From assembly GCA_903813345.2 (NCBI GenBank), contig CAIIXF020000012.1:29400684-29464683 (forward strand): 64,000 nucleotides of DNA, in the 5' to 3' direction. The stretch's first letter is position 1, and each line of letters opens with the position of its first letter. Below, piece after piece: positions 55,201 to 61,200 of this stretch. The notes under the pieces were generated by a model. That model saw only the letters and a program-made list of their open reading frames with translations, was not told where the DNA came from and ran no database searches. This stretch comes from Owenia fusiformis (taxonomy: Eukaryota; Annelida; Polychaeta; Sabellida; Oweniidae). Position numbers and translations under genes: made by a program.

Positions 55201-58200
55201 TTGACCAAATATGCTTTATATATATTTTTGCTGGAGTTAATAATGTAAAACTGAATTAAATTTTTATATTTGTCTCTGTTTAATCTTGATCAAAAACTTT
55301 TCTTAATAATTAGATATATATTTACCATAGGCCTATTAATGTTTAAAATTGTTTTTTGAGACACATATATCATATATGCATATATGAACAGAATATTGTT
55401 CATCAGATGCATATAAAATGTATATATAGTATGATAATATGAGGTTATATAATGGTTCTTTCTGTATATCGTTTATACTCGTAGCGAACGAGTGAATATA
55501 TTATATTCTCACGAGAGTATAAAATGCATGATATACAGAATGAACCATTATATAATCTTATTATGCCACTCTAAGTTCAATTACAGTTGATTCGCACACA
55601 ATCATAACAATTAAAAACCATAAAAATATCCCATAGCCAACTCAATAATGCTGATGTTGATCTCGAACCATTTATGACGTCACTTGAATCTAGGATTTTC
55701 ATGATTTTTTTATTCATTAGTTCCCAGAATGCACTTCTACAGTGGTATACGCTGGAGTGTATACGGAGGAGTTGTATACGATGACGATATACCACTCTCC
55801 ACTGTATATCGTTGTTATAGACCCATGTTATACAACTGTAATTCGACTTAGAGTGGTATAAATAGAGGATATCCTATGATTTATGAGTGATATGATTTTT
55901 ATCCACGAATAGATATGATATCTGCACGAGCGAGCGTAGCGAGAGAGTGCAGATATCAATAACCATGAGTGGATTAAAATCATATCACGAGTAAATCATA
56001 GGATGTTCTTTTTATTCCATAGTTAAAGTCATCATAAGAATCGTCGGAAATTAAGTCATTTAATTCGAATTTTCCAAACGATCCGGCGATGTTGACACTT
56101 AGCCTCGTTTTGAGTCTGAAGTAGCAAAAATCCATAAACCATCGCATACGACGTTGTATGTCTTGGCTAAAAAACCGTATGCTATGGTTAAGTGAAAATT
56201 TGTCAAAAAATATCATATTTTACCACTGATTACAAAAATACAGTTTTTATTTTCACATGTTATCCTATGAATATCATGCTAACTATGGAATAAGCTTGAT
56301 TATCACGCCAAAATATATTTGGAAAATAAACATAGTAATAGCATGATGTGAATTTTTACATAAATAAGTGAATTAGATATTTTGGCCTGTTCCAGTGGTA
56401 TTCCGATTATTCAGGCTTTACTGTATTTTTGGGTATTTTTTGTAATCTATAAAATGTTGATTTTGTATTGCAGAAAGCTGAGACTGGGGAGTCAAGTACT
56501 GATCTAGACTTCTCTGTTATAACAGTAAGTATGACATACACATAGAATATCATTTAAGCGATCTCCTGGGTATTAGAACAAGTGGGTGCTGCACCCACGT
56601 CCCACTTGAGAGTTTAGTAAAAGGCTTGCACCCACCTGAAAATAAATTTGCACCCAGTTGAAAATGAGATGAGAAAATCATAAAAAGCAGACATATTTTG
56701 TCCATATTTGGTCTAAATTGTGAAAAAATTTGCACCCACTTGAGACAAATTTCTGAGGAGAATACTGATTTAATATAATATATACAGTGGTGTGGTATGC
56801 TGTTATTTCACTGCTAGAATCAAAGGTGTCACAGCAAAATCATTGAAATTAGATAATGATCTTCCCTCTTGGCTCTACCTCAAAGAAGATGTCATTGAAA
56901 GCAAGCCCTTTACCCAGAGATGTATTACTGCCATCCTACAAGCTGCACCAAATGGAAGTTGCAAATGGCGTCGAAATATATATGTAAAGTAGAATGAACT
57001 TGAAGTATAATTTTACACAAATATTTCAGTGTTATGAGGATTTTTTGAGCAAATTTTTATTTTCATTTCAAGTTCATATCTGACTCAAAATATGCCTATG
57101 ATACTTCTCATTTTCAAGTGGGTCCAAATAGATATTTGGATAAGTGCAAGCCTATTATTGAAAATCTCACGTGGATACAGTGCCCACTTGCTTTAATGCG
57201 TGAGAGATTGCTGTATTTCATCCTATTTTCTATGATATCAGGCGTTGTGCTGATCTTCATCAGTTTATCAGAAGTTGGTTTTAAACATCTGTTTAACATC
57301 TGCAATGTTTTATACTTCATAACATACATATACATAGAAGTTTGATTTAGGATGACAAGTTGGGCACTCAAACTACTCGTGTTAATTCATATAATTAGAC
57401 AATCTACATGTTGAAGTCTTTAATTTTGATTTATAGGATAATTGGCCAATAATTTAAATGTGTAGGTAGCATCTGTCAATTAACAATGTGCAGTACATGT
57501 ACAATGAACAAAATAACAGTATTGGGTTGGGTCGGATGGCCCTTCGATCAGTCAAACTGTATTTGGCCATGAGTCCAGAGAGAAAAAATCTGTAATTTTC
57601 AGAAAAATTCATGTGTACAAATGTACATGTACCGCTGGCATTGTTAAACTTGGACCGGCAAACTATTTGATTGAGATTGGTTCTTTTCAACCCTAACACC
57701 CTCAAATCAGGACTCTTAAAGGACAACTGAAATAGCTTTCTCAACTTGCAGCTACAAAAATGCGGTTTTCTCCATTGTAAGCCCAACGTAGAGTTCTTGC
57801 GATAGCCATTATAAAATAATTGTTAGATAACTGCTAACGATCATAAATAACGAAATAAAACTAACTGATCAATCAAATTGGCCCCCACGTGATAAGTAAC
57901 GTCATATACAAAATATAGCTTTGGTTTATTGGTACCTTAGTAATCACAACGTCACGGCAACCATAGGATTGTAGTGTAAACCAAAACAAAACATTTTGGC
58001 ATTATGACGTTATGGGCCACGTGGGGACCAGTGAGAGATCACGTGGGGGCCAATAACGTCACAACCAATTCGAATATTGCTTATTAAGCAGCTATAACGA
58101 TCGTTAGAGTGAAATAGTTTTCGCACTACTGATGAGAAAACATGTCCAAATACATTTATCAAAAATTATAGGGATTCCTTTAGGTTAAAAATACCATTTC

Positions 58201-61200
58201 ATATCTGCTTTAAGTGTTTTAGGATGTCAAAAGTCTTAAAATCAGATGTTGGTCTGCAAAATTGATTTAGCTCTAAAAATGTGTGAAGAATGGCCTCAGT
58301 AAGCAAGATTACCTCCATTTGTTCAATCATGGGCCTCTTGAAAGGCAATGGTTCAATACTTCAGTACTTTAATGCTATGTTATACCTTGTAGACTACCAG
58401 TCACCTTGACTCTGAGGCAAACAAACAGAAGACTGCCCTTAGTAAGCAAGGTTCATTGGCTCAAAGGAGAAGACCAACAAGGAAGAATATCAAAAGTACA
58501 ATGGTCTCCAGTGAACTGACATTATTTGAGGACTCTACTGGTTAGTATTGTAATATGGGTAACTTAGCATAAATCAATGGTAACTTGACAAATCAATGGG
58601 TAACTTAACATAAATCAATGGGTAACTCAACAAATCAATGGGTTACTTAACAAATCAATGGGTTACTTAATATAAATCAATGGGTAACTTAACAAATCAA
58701 TGGGTTACTTGATATAAATCAATGGGTAAGTTAGCATAAATCAATGGGTAAGTTAGCATAAATCAATGGGTAACTTTACATAAATCAATGGGTAACTTAA
58801 CATAAATCAATGGGTAACTCAATATAAATCAATGGGTAATTTAACATAAATCAATGGGTAACTTAACATGAATCAATGGGTAACTTATCATAAATCAATG
58901 GGTAACTTAATATAAATCAATGAGTAGCTTAACATGAATTAATGGGTAACTTAAAATAAATCAATGAGTAACTTAATATAAATCAATGGGTAATTTAATA
59001 TAAATCAATGGGTAACTTAATATAAACTTAATATAAATCATTTGGTAACTTAACATTGAATCAATGGGTAACTCCACGTAAAGACCATTGTATTGTAAAC
59101 ATATCATAAAAAGAATTAATGTGGGAAGAACTCACCTTATGAAGCCAGATGTTTTGCTAGGGATTCCATGTGAGAATGTCTCATTCTACCATATATAATG
59201 CAAGGTGAGATTTGAATATTTTTTGCAGAACCAAGACCAAAGACCATACATTTTGACGAGGACCACGATTATGAGAAATTAGATGAAGACGATAGATCTC
59301 CTACCCCTGCCGCCACCCCCAAGATGCCATTAAAGCTGACGCCTATACCTGGGGGTATACCCTTGCTGAAGGCAGCTGGACGCCCTATGCCTGGGATTAA
59401 GACACCACTACAGAAACTCCCTGGCCTTGGGACTGATGGCAAGCCAAAGGTAAACTGTGTGTTGCATAAACTCTATCCTCCATGCCAGACTGTTACACAA
59501 GCTTTTTTAGGTTATGGAGTGTAATGAAAAAATTTTTCCCTCACCTGCAAATAAATTGTCGAAAAATGAAATAATTTTTATTCCATATATGAGTTGGCGA
59601 CATTAGAGTATCTTTTATCAGCCTGGGGTGATAACTGAAGTCATATGGAAATAGAACCATTGCTGAATAAGAAATTTCTCAATATGGCCTCAATTCAAAA
59701 TGGATGACATTTCTTGTAACAGCTATAATCTGTGATGAACTCATACTGGTGAAATTTTCGAAAGTAACGAATGATATATAAAATATATTTTGTTTGGTCG
59801 GATCTGTAACTTCGTGCTGTTGCTGTTTTTCTAGTCTATTTAATCAAACAGAGTGAGTTGTCATTCACATGCTTACAGTCTATTGACCCCCTCCCCTCTC
59901 TAGATGTTAATATAACCTACTTATCTTTCAGCTGAAACCTGCAGTGAAGACAAAACCAGCTTTGAAGCAAGTTGAAGGAAAAAGTTCTGAGGCACCAGGC
60001 TGGTTGTCTAAATTGAGACGCAAACCAGATGGCGATAAACCAGATAAGATGAAGCTGGACCAGGAACCTGAAAAACCAGCCTGGATGAAAGATGCTCTCG
60101 AGAAAACTAAACGCACTGCCAGTATAATTGAAACAAGCAAAGGTATTTTGATAGCATAGGATGAAGAAATCTTAAATAATATCAGATATTTGAAGCACTT
60201 CAAGCTATTGTATAATGCAAACAATATCCAAATATAGATAAACTCTTTCTCATTGGGAGACTCAAATATAAGGCATGGATGGCGGGTGCCACATAAATCC
60301 TGTCATCAAAATTCCTGAGATTTCCTTATCCATTCAACTTAAAATTTTTCAAAGCCAAGAACAGTCTTAAGGTCCAACATCCAATAAGGTTTTGGCATGC
60401 TTGGTGAAATACCATGGTACATGGTCTTTTTGCTTTTCAAGGTGCGATATTCATCACTGTTTGTCTTGTTGAAGATGTGAATGTTAATTTTTGATTTTTA
60501 CAGACTCTATGCAAACAGAGAAGTCAGAGACCAGCACTAGTAAACCTGTAGAAGATGATAAACCAAACCCACCGTGGATGGTGCAGCTACGGCGTAGCGG
60601 TCGTAACAACCGACCAATCAAAACTCAGCAAACAGACAATTTCTCAAATAACAAAGAAAATAGTACGAACAATTCCAATATCCAACGTGCAGATACTATA
60701 TCCCACCATAAAACTGGATCTAGTGGCTCAGAAAAAGAACTTCTTATAGATTTTAAAAATTTAAAAGACTCACCACGTAGCGAATCACCATTTTTAAAGA
60801 ACTCCCCTCGTTCATCAGGACGAGAGTCACCCTCCGTTAAATCATCATCACGACGCTCGTCGCTTAGCAATGGATCTTCCTCTCCAATCATAGATGAGAA
60901 TAGGACGCCCCTTTCTGATAGTAACGATAGTTTCAATATAGAGACTGATGTTATTCTTAGACATCCCAACAAAAAGAATTCTCCACGCTCCACAAATAAT
61001 ATGGAAACAGAAGGTCAGTCGTCTAATATTTATTACAAAATGTCACATTTTTATTATATTATTAAGTCACCACCAGAAGTGGTGACATATTGTTATATAG
61101 TCTCCAACTTTTTTGTGGCTGGTGTTTGGCATTTGGTGTTTGGTGTCTTTAACAGTGTGCAGTGTTTGGCAGTCAGTGTCTGTAACAAATGGCAGGTGGT

